Shown: piece after piece, positions 9,040 through 17,417 of the stretch
Layout: each line of letters starts with the position of its first letter
Numbering within the stretch: the stretch's first letter is position 1
Source: WLXB01 sp040221475
Lineage (GTDB): Bacteria > Pseudomonadota > Alphaproteobacteria > Rhodospirillales > Rhodospirillaceae
Length of the DNA: 64,000 nucleotides
NCBI GenBank assembly: GCA_040221475.1
Contig: JAVKEJ010000052.1
Location: 310,001 to 374,000 of the forward strand
Reading direction: 5' to 3'
The notes under the pieces: generated by a model
Databases searched by the model: none
Told to the model about the DNA's origin: nothing
Seen by the model: only the letters and a program-made list of their open reading frames with translations
Program-made: the position numbers and the translations under genes

Positions 9040-9762
9040 TTAGGTGCGAGGGATAATGCCCTTTTTCGCTTTGCGCTCCATTTTGATTTTATACATGGCT
9101 TTGTCTGCGCTAGCGAGCAATTCACCAATTTCAGCGCGAGACGTGTACATGTGAATGCCACAACTTGCTTTAATTGGAATCTGCATGTCATTCCAAGAGG
9201 CGTAGGCGTTGTTGAGTTTTTTATCTAACTCTTCTGCGCGTCTGACACCATTTCGCTTATTTGAACGGGGAAGCAGAATGGCAAACTCATCGCCGCCTAG
9301 TCGCCCGACATAATCCGTGTCGCGAATCTGTGCCTGTAAAATCGTCGACGCCGCTTTCAACACTTCATCGCCTGCAGCATGACCATAAGTGTCGTTAATT
9401 GGCTTGAATTCATCAAGATCGACAAAGATCATAACGCCCCCAACCCCATGACGACGTGCAATAGAGAGTTCATGCTCAAGCTGTTGCTCAAAACCACGCC
9501 TATTTAGAATCTGCGTGAGTTCGTCTGTGGTTGCCAAAGCTTCAAGTTCAGCAATACGTTTGTCCTGTGCCTTAAGCGTATCAGAGATTTCTGCTACGAG
9601 GGACTGAGCAAGTTTGGTTATTTTTTCGACCGCGGCTGACTCCACCGCGGCAGGCTCGACGGTTTCCGCAAACCGCACAAATTTTGACAATTTGTCCTCT
9701 AAGCTGTGATGGTCTGGCATATTTTTTACCAGTTCCAATTGTGCTTTTTGGCTTTCTGACAT
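9040..9762 (-). CDS. GGDEF-domain diguanylate cyclase
   Basis: The enzyme makes cyclic di-GMP from two GTP. The N-terminal 75 residues form a helical, probably coiled-coil, region without a membrane segment, so it is cytosolic. The GGDEF domain starts near residue 78 (TTDELTQILNRRGF). It has the metal-binding VDLDEFKPIND segment, an intact GGDEF at 156-160 and an inhibitory RxxD site (RDTD, 147-150) exactly five residues upstream. Product feedback inhibition is therefore likely. No EAL domain or recognisable sensory domain is present; the input signal may act through the N-terminal helices. Confidence 0.9.
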   Translation of the reverse strand: MSESQKAQLELVKNMPDHHSLEDKLSKFVRFAETVEPAAVESAAVEKITKLAQSLVAEISDTLKAQDKRIAELEALATTDELTQILNRRGFEQQLEHELSIARRHGVGGVMIFVDLDEFKPINDTYGHAAGDEVLKAASTILQAQIRDTDYVGRLGGDEFAILLPRSNKRNGVRRAEELDKKLNNAYASWNDMQIPIKASCGIHMYTSRAEIGELLASADKAMYKIKMERKAKKGIIPRT

Positions 9763-9914
9763 GCGTATTACTATCCAAAAGTGCAGCGGGCCTGCCGCGC
9801 TACAAGCTGTATCGTCTTCGCAGCCGCTGCTCCAGTCAACCGTTCGTGTGGGTGATGTAGAGTAATACGGTGCTTAGGCCGAGTTGCTTATGGTTTAGGG
9901 GCTCTGAAAAGCTC

Positions 9915-10079
9915 ATGCTGGACATTAAACGTATTCTTTTTCGTCTAAAAAAGCAATATAAATCAATATGTTATAATTTTGTTGTGGAGTGGGCCGGTTT
10001 TGGTGAAAGTGGCCTAGTAGATTTGCTGCAGCCGGAAGAGTCAGTAAAACGAGTTATCCCATTTCAACGTTTGGATTGA
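9915..10079 (+). CDS. doubtful small basic protein (54 aa)
   Basis: An ATG frame ends 4 bp before the TTG start of the EipB-like gene. The product begins with a basic helix (MLDIKRILFRLKKQYK) and ends in a more neutral segment (VIPFQRLD). The frame is open further upstream to a GTG at 9870. No family is recognised, the ribosome site is poor, and the sequence overlaps the candidate promoter at 9969-9977. It may be only chance; the tight spacing to the next gene is its main support. Confidence 0.25.
   Translation: MLDIKRILFRLKKQYKSICYNFVVEWAGFGESGLVDLLQPEESVKRVIPFQRLD
9969..9977 (+). promoter_or_regulatory. candidate extended -10 promoter for the EipB-like gene
   Basis: TGTTATAAT is a perfect TGn-TATAAT extended -10 element in an A+T-rich stretch about 105 bp before the EipB-like start. 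No clear -35 hexamer is seen 17 bp upstream, which extended -10 promoters can tolerate. Confidence 0.4.
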
Positions 10080-10083
10080 AAAA

Positions 10084-10911
10084 TTGTATATCCTCAAAAC
10101 TATAATTGTACGAATCACGACCGTGTGCGTTGTATTTGGGGGCGGTATTGTTGAGGTCTTCGGGGCTCAGGTTACGCCGCATGCCGCCATTTACGAAGTC
10201 AGCCTGGGCAGGGCGACCGGCCAAAATGCGCCTGCTGGGTTGTCTGGCACCATGGTCTATGTGTTGAAAGATGTCTGCGATGGTTTTGAGCAGGACTCCT
10301 CTCTTGATGTCGCGATTTTGAACCGCAATGGTCGGCAGTCAACGCTTCGCCAGTCCTTTGCCTCTTTCGAAGCGAAAGACGGCACGTCGTCCACGTTTGA
10401 AATGCAGATTACCTCGGATGACCGAATTTTAGATTCCTACAGCGGTGGCGTTGAAATTAGGGCACAGGACGGCACAATGACCTACGTTCGCCCCGAAGCG
10501 CGAGAAAAGGCTGATCAAAATCAAGTTTTTAATATTAAACAGGATGCACAGCTATCTCTAACCTTCATCGCTGAAGTGCTTGAACAAGCACAGGCGGGTG
10601 GCTCTTTTGTCAGCCGTGTTGTTGCCGATGGCTTGCTTGAAGATGGACCAAACCGAATCTCTGCTGTTATCGGCCGCAGAGGCTCAGAAATCGGGAATGT
10701 CCGTGATCCAGATGGACTTCTTTCAAGTCCGCCGTGGCCGGCGCAACTTGCATATTATCCTACAGCCAGCTCAGATGAGTTGCCCTCTCAAGAACTCCGT
10801 GTAGAAATCTATGAGGGCGGAATTGTTGGCTTTATAGACCAGAACTTGGGAGATTATACGGTTCTGACCCGCCTGATTGATTTGCAAAGCGCGGGTGCGT
10901 GCGAGGATTAG
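10084..10911 (+). CDS. eipB: EipB-like cell envelope integrity protein (DUF1849)
   Basis: The 275-residue product resembles the DUF1849/EipB family, periplasmic beta-spiral proteins needed for envelope integrity in Brucella and relatives. A signal peptide covers about residues 1-28 (cleavage near VFGAQ). Conserved features are the HAAIYEVSL strand, the KDVCDGFEQ segment with Cys65 and the C-terminal Cys273 (AGACED). These correspond to the conserved disulfide pair of EipB. The only start that preserves the signal peptide is TTG at 10084, which would make expression weak. It is convergent with the ROK kinase gene, 4 bp apart. Confidence 0.82.
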   Translation: MYILKTIIVRITTVCVVFGGGIVEVFGAQVTPHAAIYEVSLGRATGQNAPAGLSGTMVYVLKDVCDGFEQDSSLDVAILNRNGRQSTLRQSFASFEAKDGTSSTFEMQITSDDRILDSYSGGVEIRAQDGTMTYVRPEAREKADQNQVFNIKQDAQLSLTFIAEVLEQAQAGGSFVSRVVADGLLEDGPNRISAVIGRRGSEIGNVRDPDGLLSSPPWPAQLAYYPTASSDELPSQELRVEIYEGGIVGFIDQNLGDYTVLTRLIDLQSAGACED

Positions 10912-10915
10912 TCCT

Positions 10916-11851
10916 CTATCCCTCATTGAGGGGCCAAAGCCACGCTGCGCCTCTTACACCGCTTGCGTCTCCGTGCTGCGGTGGGAGCAGACGTGTCGCC
11001 ACTGTGTCGGAGAACACAAACTCTGTCCAAGATCCTGGAACGCGCTCGTATAACTGCTGAATTTTCGAGAGTCCCCCGCCAAGAACAATAGCGTCCGGGT
11101 CTATAATGTTGATGACCAAGGCCAAGCTTTTGGCTAAGCGGTGTATGTATCGGTCTAAAGCCTTAAACGCCTGAATATTTCCGGTTTCTGCCGCCTGTGC
11201 AATTTGCTCTGCTGACCAATCCGTAAATATGCCACGGCCATGGTCAGCATCTAAGGCAAACCCTGGTCCAGATAAAAATGTCTCAATGCAGCCTGCACGG
11301 CCACAGTAGCAATCACGCCCCGGTGTTTCGTCCAGAGTTGGGTCGGGCCATGGCAGTGAATTGTGCCCCCACTCGCCGGTGATGCCATTAGGGCCGCTGA
11401 CCACTCGCTTGTTAATCACTAAGCCACCGCCAACACCCGTTCCTAAAATGACACCGAAGATGTTCGCGTAAGCTGCCCCAGCGCCGTCTGTGGCTTCCGA
11501 TAACGCAAAGCAGTCGGCGTCATTGGCGAGACGAACAGGACGACCCAGAGCCGCTTGTAAGTCGCGATCAAGAGGGTGCCCAATCAGGCAGGTTGAGTTT
11601 GCATTCTTAATCAACCCTGTGGACTTTGATAGAGTGCCGGGAATGCCGATCCCGACCCTGAGTTTTTCTTCGGAGGGTAGTAATAATCTGGATTCTGCTT
11701 CCGCAACCAAGCCCCTTATTGCGGCAATTGTGCCGTGATAATCGCCTGCCGGTGTTGGAACGCGGTGCTTGTGACGTACGGTTCCTTTGTGATCGAGTGC
11801 GATCAGCTCGATCTTCGTGCCACCTAAATCAATGCCTAGTCTTATGGTCAT
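10916..11851 (-). CDS. mak: ROK-family sugar kinase, probably fructokinase (Mak-like)
   Basis: This ATP-dependent kinase phosphorylates a hexose, most likely fructose. The ATP site is GIDLGGTKIELIALD (residues 5-19). The ROK signature and zinc-binding part read GHNSLPWPD and CYCGRAGCIETFLSGPGF, closely matching E. coli Mak (manno(fructo)kinase). Length 311 aa is typical. No sugar transporter is nearby, so the physiological substrate is not fixed by context; glucose or N-acetylglucosamine kinase remain alternatives. It is divergent from the persulfide dioxygenase gene. Confidence 0.8.
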   Translation of the reverse strand: MTIRLGIDLGGTKIELIALDHKGTVRHKHRVPTPAGDYHGTIAAIRGLVAEAESRLLLPSEEKLRVGIGIPGTLSKSTGLIKNANSTCLIGHPLDRDLQAALGRPVRLANDADCFALSEATDGAGAAYANIFGVILGTGVGGGLVINKRVVSGPNGITGEWGHNSLPWPDPTLDETPGRDCYCGRAGCIETFLSGPGFALDADHGRGIFTDWSAEQIAQAAETGNIQAFKALDRYIHRLAKSLALVINIIDPDAIVLGGGLSKIQQLYERVPGSWTEFVFSDTVATRLLPPQHGDASGVRGAAWLWPLNEG

Positions 11852-11960
11852 AACCTTGCCTCGTAAGTCTCCTCAATTCTTCTAGATACGACCTTTATAG
11901 ATGGCTTCAAAAGCTTGGCTCAGCTAGCATTGTCTAAAGATTAAATTTCTAGGCAGTTTA

Positions 11961-12833
11961 ATGAAGACTGACTCATTCCCGCATGTCACGGCGTTTTTTG
12001 ATGAAAAGACGTTTACGGTCACGTATTTGGTTCGCGAGCCTGAGGGCCAGAAGGCTATTATCATTGATCCGGTACTCGATTTCGAGGTAAGCGCAGGCCG
12101 TACCACGACCGAAAATGCCGACCGTATTATGCAGGTCGTGTCCGAAGAGAATTTAGACGTTGCATGGGTACTCGAAACCCATGCCCATGCAGATCACCTG
12201 TCCGCGGGCTCTTACCTTAAAGCCAAGTTGGGTGCAGGGGTTGCGATTGGCTCCGAGATCACAGAGATTCAAGGCGAATTCGGTAAAATTTATAATCTAT
12301 CGTCCGACTTCGAAACCGATGGGTCTCAGTTTGATCGACTGCTGAAGGACGGCGAAACGCTTGAGACCGGAAGCCTTAAGGTCACAGCCTGGCACACCCC
12401 CGGTCATACACCAGCTTGTATGACATACTTGGTTGGCGATGCCGCCTTTGTTGGTGATACGTTGTTCATGCCCGACTATGGCACGGCGCGGTGCGACTTT
12501 CCTGGCGGAGACGCGTCTGTCATGTATCAGTCGATTCAGCGCCTCTTATCTTTGCCGCCACAGACAAGACTGTTTGTCTGTCACGATTATGGTCCTGATG
12601 GCCGACCGTATGCCTGGGAAACTACAGTCGCAGAGCAGAAAGCAAACAATAAGCATGTGAGAGAGGGTGTTACCGAGCAGCAGTTTGTGAAGATGCGCAC
12701 AGAGCGTGATGCCAACCTTGCTATGCCCGTGCTTTTGTTGCCCTCCGTTCAAGTCAATATTCAAGCGGGGGAAATGCCAAAGCCCGAATCAAACGGGGTA
12801 TCCTATCTCAAGCTGCCGCTTAACGTGGTTTAA
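11961..12833 (+). CDS. blh: persulfide dioxygenase-like metallo-beta-lactamase fold protein
   Basis: The protein has the HxHxDH motif as THAHADHLSAGS (His74, His76, Asp78, His79) plus later ligands in WHTPGHTPACMTY, GDTLFMPDYG and CHDYG. This arrangement fits the ETHE1/Blh persulfide dioxygenases, mono-iron enzymes that oxidise glutathione persulfide to sulfite. Length 290 aa matches Blh-type single-domain enzymes without rhodanese fusion. The convergent ArsR-family gene 52 bp away resembles BigR/SqrR, whose known targets include blh, which supports the role. A hydroxyacylglutathione hydrolase (glyoxalase II) function is less likely given the LSAGSYLKAKLGA context. Confidence 0.8.
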   Translation: MKTDSFPHVTAFFDEKTFTVTYLVREPEGQKAIIIDPVLDFEVSAGRTTTENADRIMQVVSEENLDVAWVLETHAHADHLSAGSYLKAKLGAGVAIGSEITEIQGEFGKIYNLSSDFETDGSQFDRLLKDGETLETGSLKVTAWHTPGHTPACMTYLVGDAAFVGDTLFMPDYGTARCDFPGGDASVMYQSIQRLLSLPPQTRLFVCHDYGPDGRPYAWETTVAEQKANNKHVREGVTEQQFVKMRTERDANLAMPVLLLPSVQVNIQAGEMPKPESNGVSYLKLPLNVV

Positions 12834-12885
12834 GTATACCGCTGCTTAAGGCTAGTACTAAATTTTTGTCTTTAATCCATAGAGT

Positions 12886-13191
12886 TTAAGTCTTGTCGCA
12901 CATGACCGCCGTGAGCGCGCTCAGAAGGCCTGTTATCCGCCTGCTTTCTATAGAGTAAAAGATTGTTTGGGCATCTCGACGGGTAATTACGAGGTTGTCA
13001 CGTCTTAAACGGGCGAGGTGTTGCGATACGGCTGATTGCCCGAGGCCGACGACGGCCTCAAGCTCTCTCACCGTGTGCTCTCGCTGACTCAACCGACAGA
13101 GGATCATCAGTCTATGAGGGTTGCCGATGGCCCGCAGTACCGCACAGGTATCTTCCGCGTCTCGTTCGAGTCGACTAAAGTCTTCGGCCAA
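12886..13191 (-). CDS. ArsR/SmtB repressor resembling persulfide sensors BigR/SqrR
   Basis: This 101-aa winged-helix repressor has recognition helix LGQSAVSQHLARLRRD. It contains Cys16, Cys32 (MILCRLSQ) and Cys98 (AVMCDKT). Cys32 and Cys98 match the positions of the reactive pair in BigR and SqrR, which form a polysulfide bridge and release DNA. The CxCxxC-type metal site of ArsR proper is absent. Its neighbour is a persulfide dioxygenase gene, though the two are convergent, so the operator may lie elsewhere, for example in its own divergent region 13192-13314 shared with the deacetylase gene. Sulfur sensing is inferred from the cysteines. Confidence 0.78.
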   Translation of the reverse strand: MAEDFSRLERDAEDTCAVLRAIGNPHRLMILCRLSQREHTVRELEAVVGLGQSAVSQHLARLRRDNLVITRRDAQTIFYSIESRRITGLLSALTAVMCDKT

Positions 13192-13314
13192 CGTTGGTGC
13201 TCCCCGTTTTCAATTTAACAATAGCGCTCTTATCCGCATATGAAAACGGTCGGACACGACTTGCGACCCATGAGCGTCAAGGTAAACTAAGAGCTTGTTT
13301 TAAGGTGCTTATGA

Positions 13315-14244
13315 ATGACAACAACCCTCATAACAGACGTCAGTTTTCTTGATCACGATACTGGTCAGGGGCATCCGGAGAGCGCTGACAGACTGCGCAG
13401 TGTCACAGCTGCGTTAAAGGGCGAAGACTTTACTAACCTGCGCCGTCTGGCAGCCAGGCCCGCAACAGAGGCTCAGATGGCGGCTCCCCACACGGCAAAA
13501 ATCGTTGAGGCTATCCTCGCTGCTGCACCGGATGAAGGCTATCGTCATATAGATGGTGACACCGTGATGTCACCTGGGACAGGGAAAGCCATTCGCATGG
13601 GAGCCGGGGCGTTGGTGACAGCTGTTGACGCAGTGATGACGGGTCAGGCGCAAAACGTGTTTTGCGCTGTTCGTCCGCCCGGTCATCATGCCGAACGAGA
13701 GCGGCCAATGGGATTTTGTTTTGTGAACAATATCGCTGTCGCAGCTCTGTACGCCAGGGAGGCATACGCGGTGGCTAAAATAGCTGTGGTTGATTTTGAT
13801 GTGCATCACGGCAATGGCACGCAAGACATTTTCTGGGATGATCCTGATCTGTTTTTTGCATCTTCCCATCAATATCCCCATTTCCCCGGAACTGGGGCGT
13901 CAGATGAAAAGGGTGGGTATAACAATGTGGTTAATGCGCCCCTGCCGCCAGGGACGGAGGGCGCAGCGTTTCGAGCCGCATACGAACAGCATATTTTGCC
14001 AGCATTAGACTCTTTCGCGCCTGATTTGGTGCTTATTTCTGCCGGCTTTGATGCCCATAAGGACGATCCCCTGTCTCATATGGGGCTCATCGAAGATGAC
14101 TTTACCTGGGTAACCGAAAGAATTTTGTCTGTTGCTGCACAACATGCTGACGGACGGGTGGTCTCTACATTAGAGGGCGGCTATAACTTGTCTGCCCTTG
14201 GCTCCAGCGCAGCGGCGCATGTTATGGCGCTAATGTCTGGCTGA
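13315..14244 (+). CDS. histone deacetylase-family hydrolase
   Basis: This arginase/deacetylase-fold zinc enzyme removes acyl groups from lysines, polyamines or similar amides. The catalytic pieces are RPPGHHAERERPMGFCFVNN (the HH dyad), the zinc ligands in DFDVHHGNGTQ and SAGFDAHKDDPL, and the late LEGGYN tyrosine loop. At 309 aa it is typical for bacterial class II-like members such as acetoin utilisation or acetylpolyamine deacetylases. An ATG four bases upstream is out of frame. The substrate cannot be told here. It is followed by xseB after 27 bp, so read-through is likely. Confidence 0.88.
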   Translation: MTTTLITDVSFLDHDTGQGHPESADRLRSVTAALKGEDFTNLRRLAARPATEAQMAAPHTAKIVEAILAAAPDEGYRHIDGDTVMSPGTGKAIRMGAGALVTAVDAVMTGQAQNVFCAVRPPGHHAERERPMGFCFVNNIAVAALYAREAYAVAKIAVVDFDVHHGNGTQDIFWDDPDLFFASSHQYPHFPGTGASDEKGGYNNVVNAPLPPGTEGAAFRAAYEQHILPALDSFAPDLVLISAGFDAHKDDPLSHMGLIEDDFTWVTERILSVAAQHADGRVVSTLEGGYNLSALGSSAAAHVMALMSG

Positions 14245-14271
14245 TGAGTACTTCACAAGAGAGATTCAATT

Positions 14272-14520
14272 ATGGCTGAAACTAAAATTCCTAAAGAGAT
14301 CACGGACCTTAATTTTGAAGACGCTTTGAGTCAGTTGGAGAAGATCGTACGTGACCTTGAGGCCGGGCAAGTGAAACTCGATGAAGCTGTTAAGCATTAT
14401 GAACGGGGAGCCCTGTTGAAGCGGCATTGTGAAAATAAGCTGTCCGACGCCCGCATGAAAATTGAAAAAATCACCGGTCTTGATGACGCTATCAAATTGG
14501 AAAGCATGGAGTCCGAATGA
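14272..14520 (+). CDS. xseB: exodeoxyribonuclease VII small subunit
   Basis: The 82-residue protein has the family core LNFEDALSQLEKIVRDLEAGQVKLDEAVKHYERG followed by a short helix (CENKLSDARMKIEKI). XseB binds XseA to form the single-strand exonuclease VII. The ribosome site AGAGAG precedes ATG. Its stop overlaps the ispA start as ATGA, the classic arrangement xseB-ispA-dxs. Confidence 0.93.
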   Translation: MAETKIPKEITDLNFEDALSQLEKIVRDLEAGQVKLDEAVKHYERGALLKRHCENKLSDARMKIEKITGLDDAIKLESMESE

Positions 14521-15440
14521 CTCCGTCTGGCGCTGCTGCAACGATTGAGCCGATCTGTTCTTTTACAGAGCAGTTATCCACAATCGCTGATGCCACAAAC
14601 GATTGCCTTGATGCCATTTTGACTTTACCCGAGGGAAAAGAGCGACGTGTTGTTGAAGCCATGCGCTACAGCGCTCTGAATGGTGGAAAACGTCTACGGC
14701 CTTTTTTAGTGGTTGCCTGCGCGGATTTATTTTCCGTGCCACGCGCACAAAGTGTGCGGGTGGGGGCAGCGCTTGAAATGGTGCATTGCTATTCGCTGAT
14801 TCACGATGACCTTCCTGCGATGGACGATGATGACTTGCGACGCGGTCAGCCAACGTGTCATCGCGCTTTTGACGAAGCGACCGCAATCTTGGCCGGTGAC
14901 GCCTTGTTGACGGAGGCATTTGCCGTGTTGAGTGACCCTAAGACACATCCTGATGATACCGTCCGTGCGGCCACAATTGCAGCATTAGCACAAGCGGCGG
15001 GGGCACGCGGTATGGTCGGTGGGCAAATGCTCGATTTGATTGCTGAAACCACAGACCTCACTGAAGATGAGGTGAAACATCTTCAAGCCATGAAGACAGG
15101 CCGGTTGCTCGCGGTTGGTTGTCAGATGGGCGGGCTATTGGGGCACGCTGACTCCCATCAAATAGAGGCTCTGTTAGGGTTTGGTCAGTTGCTTGGTGCG
15201 GCTTTCCAGATTGCAGATGATCTACTTGATTTAGAAGCCTCTGAGGCCGACATGGGGAAGGCGACAGGCAAGGATCGTGCCGCCGGTAAGGCCACTTTTG
15301 TCTCCCTGTACGGTGTTGAACGTGCTAGGGATCATGGGAAAACCTTGGTTGATCAAGCGGTTGCAACTCTTCACACGTTTGGTGAAGCCGCAGCCTCTTT
15401 GAGGGCCGCAGCAGCATTTACCGTCGCGCGGCGGTCTTAG
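14517..15440 (+). CDS. ispA: farnesyl diphosphate synthase (polyprenyl synthetase)
   Basis: The enzyme condenses IPP with DMAPP and GPP to farnesyl diphosphate. The first Asp-rich motif is HDDLPAMDDDDLRRG and the second is QIADDLLDLEAS. GKRLRPFLVV near the N-terminus holds the diphosphate-binding residues. Length 307 aa fits IspA. The start overlaps the xseB stop by four bases, so translation is coupled, and dxs follows after 18 bp. The operon thus links the first and a later step of isoprenoid synthesis. Confidence 0.92.
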   Translation: MTPSGAAATIEPICSFTEQLSTIADATNDCLDAILTLPEGKERRVVEAMRYSALNGGKRLRPFLVVACADLFSVPRAQSVRVGAALEMVHCYSLIHDDLPAMDDDDLRRGQPTCHRAFDEATAILAGDALLTEAFAVLSDPKTHPDDTVRAATIAALAQAAGARGMVGGQMLDLIAETTDLTEDEVKHLQAMKTGRLLAVGCQMGGLLGHADSHQIEALLGFGQLLGAAFQIADDLLDLEASEADMGKATGKDRAAGKATFVSLYGVERARDHGKTLVDQAVATLHTFGEAAASLRAAAAFTVARRS

Positions 15441-15458
15441 GTAAAGGGATATCGACGA

Positions 15459-17402
15459 GTGGAAACGGACTCAAAGATGGTTTCTCCGACTTCAGAAACG
15501 CCACTTCTCGACTGGATTGGCAGCCCTAAAGATATGAAGGGCTTATCCATTGATGAGCTAACCCAACTTGCCAATGAACTGCGTGCGGATTTGATCGACT
15601 CGGTTTCCCGAACCGGTGGGCACCTCGGCGCTGGTTTAGGTGTGGTCGAATTGACCGTTGCGCTTCATCATGTTTTTGACACGCCAAAAGATCGGTTGAT
15701 CTGGGATGTTGGTCACCAATGTTATCCTCATAAAATTCTCACAGGGCGGCGTGATCGTATGAAGTCCATCCGTCAGAAGGATGGTATTTCAGGGTTTACC
15801 TATCGGCCAGAGAGCGAATTTGATCCTTTTGGAGCCGGTCATAGTTCGACATCGATTTCTGCTGGGCTCGGTATGGCCGTGGCGCGAGATTTGTCCGGTG
15901 ATGATAACCAAGTTATTGCCGTAATCGGTGACGGCGCGATGAGCGCGGGTATGGCCTACGAAGCGATGAACAATGCGGGTAGCATGGATCGTCGCTTGAT
16001 CGTTATTCTTAATGATAACGACATGTCTATCGCGCCAGCTGTTGGGGCCATGAGTGCCTACCTCTCCCGTCTGCTGTCTTCTCAATCCTACCTGAGTATT
16101 CGCGAGGCTATGAAGCAAATCGCCTCCTATTTCCCAAAGCCGCTTAAGACCGCAGCGCGTAAAGCGGAAGAATATACGCGGGGTATGGTTGCTGGCGGCA
16201 CGCTGTTTGAAGAACTCGGTTTTTACTACGTTGGACCAATCGACGGGCATAAAGTTGAACATCTTGTGCCTGTGTTGAAAAATATACGTGATTCCAAAAC
16301 CCCTGGTCCGTTCCTGATCCATGCGGTTACCCAAAAAGGCAAGGGGTATGCTCCGGCTGAAGAGTCCGCTGACAAATACCATGGTGTTGCGAAGTTCGAT
16401 GTTGTCTCAGGCGACCAGGCAAAATCGAAACCAAATGCGCCAAGCTATACGTCGATCTTCGCGAAAGCTTTAATCGCTGAGGCGGAAAAGGACGAGCGTG
16501 TTGTTGCCATAACAGCAGCGATGCCAGGTGGCACAGGGCTGGATAAGTTTGGTGAACGATTCCCTGACCGCACCTTTGATGTCGGCATCGCAGAACAGCA
16601 TGCGGTGACGTTTGCGGCTGGCATGGCAACTGAGGGTTACAAACCTTTTGCGACGATATATTCCACGTTCTTGCAGCGGGCTTATGATCAGGTTGTTCAT
16701 GATGTCGCCGTGCAGAATCTTCCGGTTCGTTTTGCAATTGATCGGGCTGGCTATGTCGGAGCCGACGGCTGCACCCATCAGGGCTCATTCGATTTGGCGT
16801 ATTTAAGTTGCCTGCCCAACTTTACGGTTATGGCTGCGGCGGATGAGGCTGAACTAATGCATATGGTCGCCACCGCGACGGCACATCAAAGTGGGCCGAT
16901 TGCACTCAGATATCCAAGAGGTGAGGGCGTTGGTGTTGACCTCCCGGAAAGGGGCGAAGTGCTGCCGATTGGAAAAGGCCGTGTTGTGAGGGAGGGAGCG
17001 ACGATTGCCTTGCTGAGTATTGGCACGCGTCTTGGAGCATGTTTGGCGGCGGCCGATGAACTGGCGGCACGTGGTTTATCGACCACGGTTGCAGACGCGC
17101 GTTTTGTGAAACCCTTGGATATCGATCTGCTAACCCAACTGGCTGACAACCATGAGATATTAATCACTGTTGAAGAAGGGTCTCAGGGCGGCTTTGGAGC
17201 TCAGGTTCTGAGTGCGTTAGCAGAAACCGGAAGATTGGACCGTGGCCTTAAAATTCGCACGCTCACCATGCCGGATGCCTTTCTCGATCATGCTAAGCCC
17301 GAAGATCAGGTTCAGTCAGCTGGCTTAGATGCGAACGGAATTGTTCAAGCGGTTCTCGCAGGGCTGGGTCAGGACGCTGCTAAGCATCCCGCATGTGGCT
17401 AA
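15459..17402 (+). CDS. dxs: 1-deoxy-D-xylulose-5-phosphate synthase
   Basis: This thiamine diphosphate enzyme makes DXP from pyruvate and glyceraldehyde 3-phosphate, the entry step of the MEP pathway. The N-terminal domain carries SVSRTGGHLGAGLGVVELT and the TPP motif GDGAMSAGMAYEAMNNAG. The transketolase-like central domain has DVGIAEQHAVTFAAGMA and the C-terminal domain TVEEGSQGGFG. Length 647 aa is standard. The start is GTG with an AAAGGGA site; ATG 18 bp downstream is an alternative. It is followed by tlyA after about 15 bp. Confidence 0.95.
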   Translation: METDSKMVSPTSETPLLDWIGSPKDMKGLSIDELTQLANELRADLIDSVSRTGGHLGAGLGVVELTVALHHVFDTPKDRLIWDVGHQCYPHKILTGRRDRMKSIRQKDGISGFTYRPESEFDPFGAGHSSTSISAGLGMAVARDLSGDDNQVIAVIGDGAMSAGMAYEAMNNAGSMDRRLIVILNDNDMSIAPAVGAMSAYLSRLLSSQSYLSIREAMKQIASYFPKPLKTAARKAEEYTRGMVAGGTLFEELGFYYVGPIDGHKVEHLVPVLKNIRDSKTPGPFLIHAVTQKGKGYAPAEESADKYHGVAKFDVVSGDQAKSKPNAPSYTSIFAKALIAEAEKDERVVAITAAMPGGTGLDKFGERFPDRTFDVGIAEQHAVTFAAGMATEGYKPFATIYSTFLQRAYDQVVHDVAVQNLPVRFAIDRAGYVGADGCTHQGSFDLAYLSCLPNFTVMAAADEAELMHMVATATAHQSGPIALRYPRGEGVGVDLPERGEVLPIGKGRVVREGATIALLSIGTRLGACLAAADELAARGLSTTVADARFVKPLDIDLLTQLADNHEILITVEEGSQGGFGAQVLSALAETGRLDRGLKIRTLTMPDAFLDHAKPEDQVQSAGLDANGIVQAVLAGLGQDAAKHPACG

Positions 17403-17417
17403 AATAACCTCAGTTTG

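Larger units (their letters stand above)
9763..10083. other. intergenic region between the GGDEF gene and the EipB-like gene
   Basis: This 320-bp gap holds the upstream sequence of the diguanylate cyclase gene, one doubtful small frame (9915-10079) and an A+T-rich stretch with a good extended -10 element. No RNA gene or repeat was seen. Confidence 0.5.
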
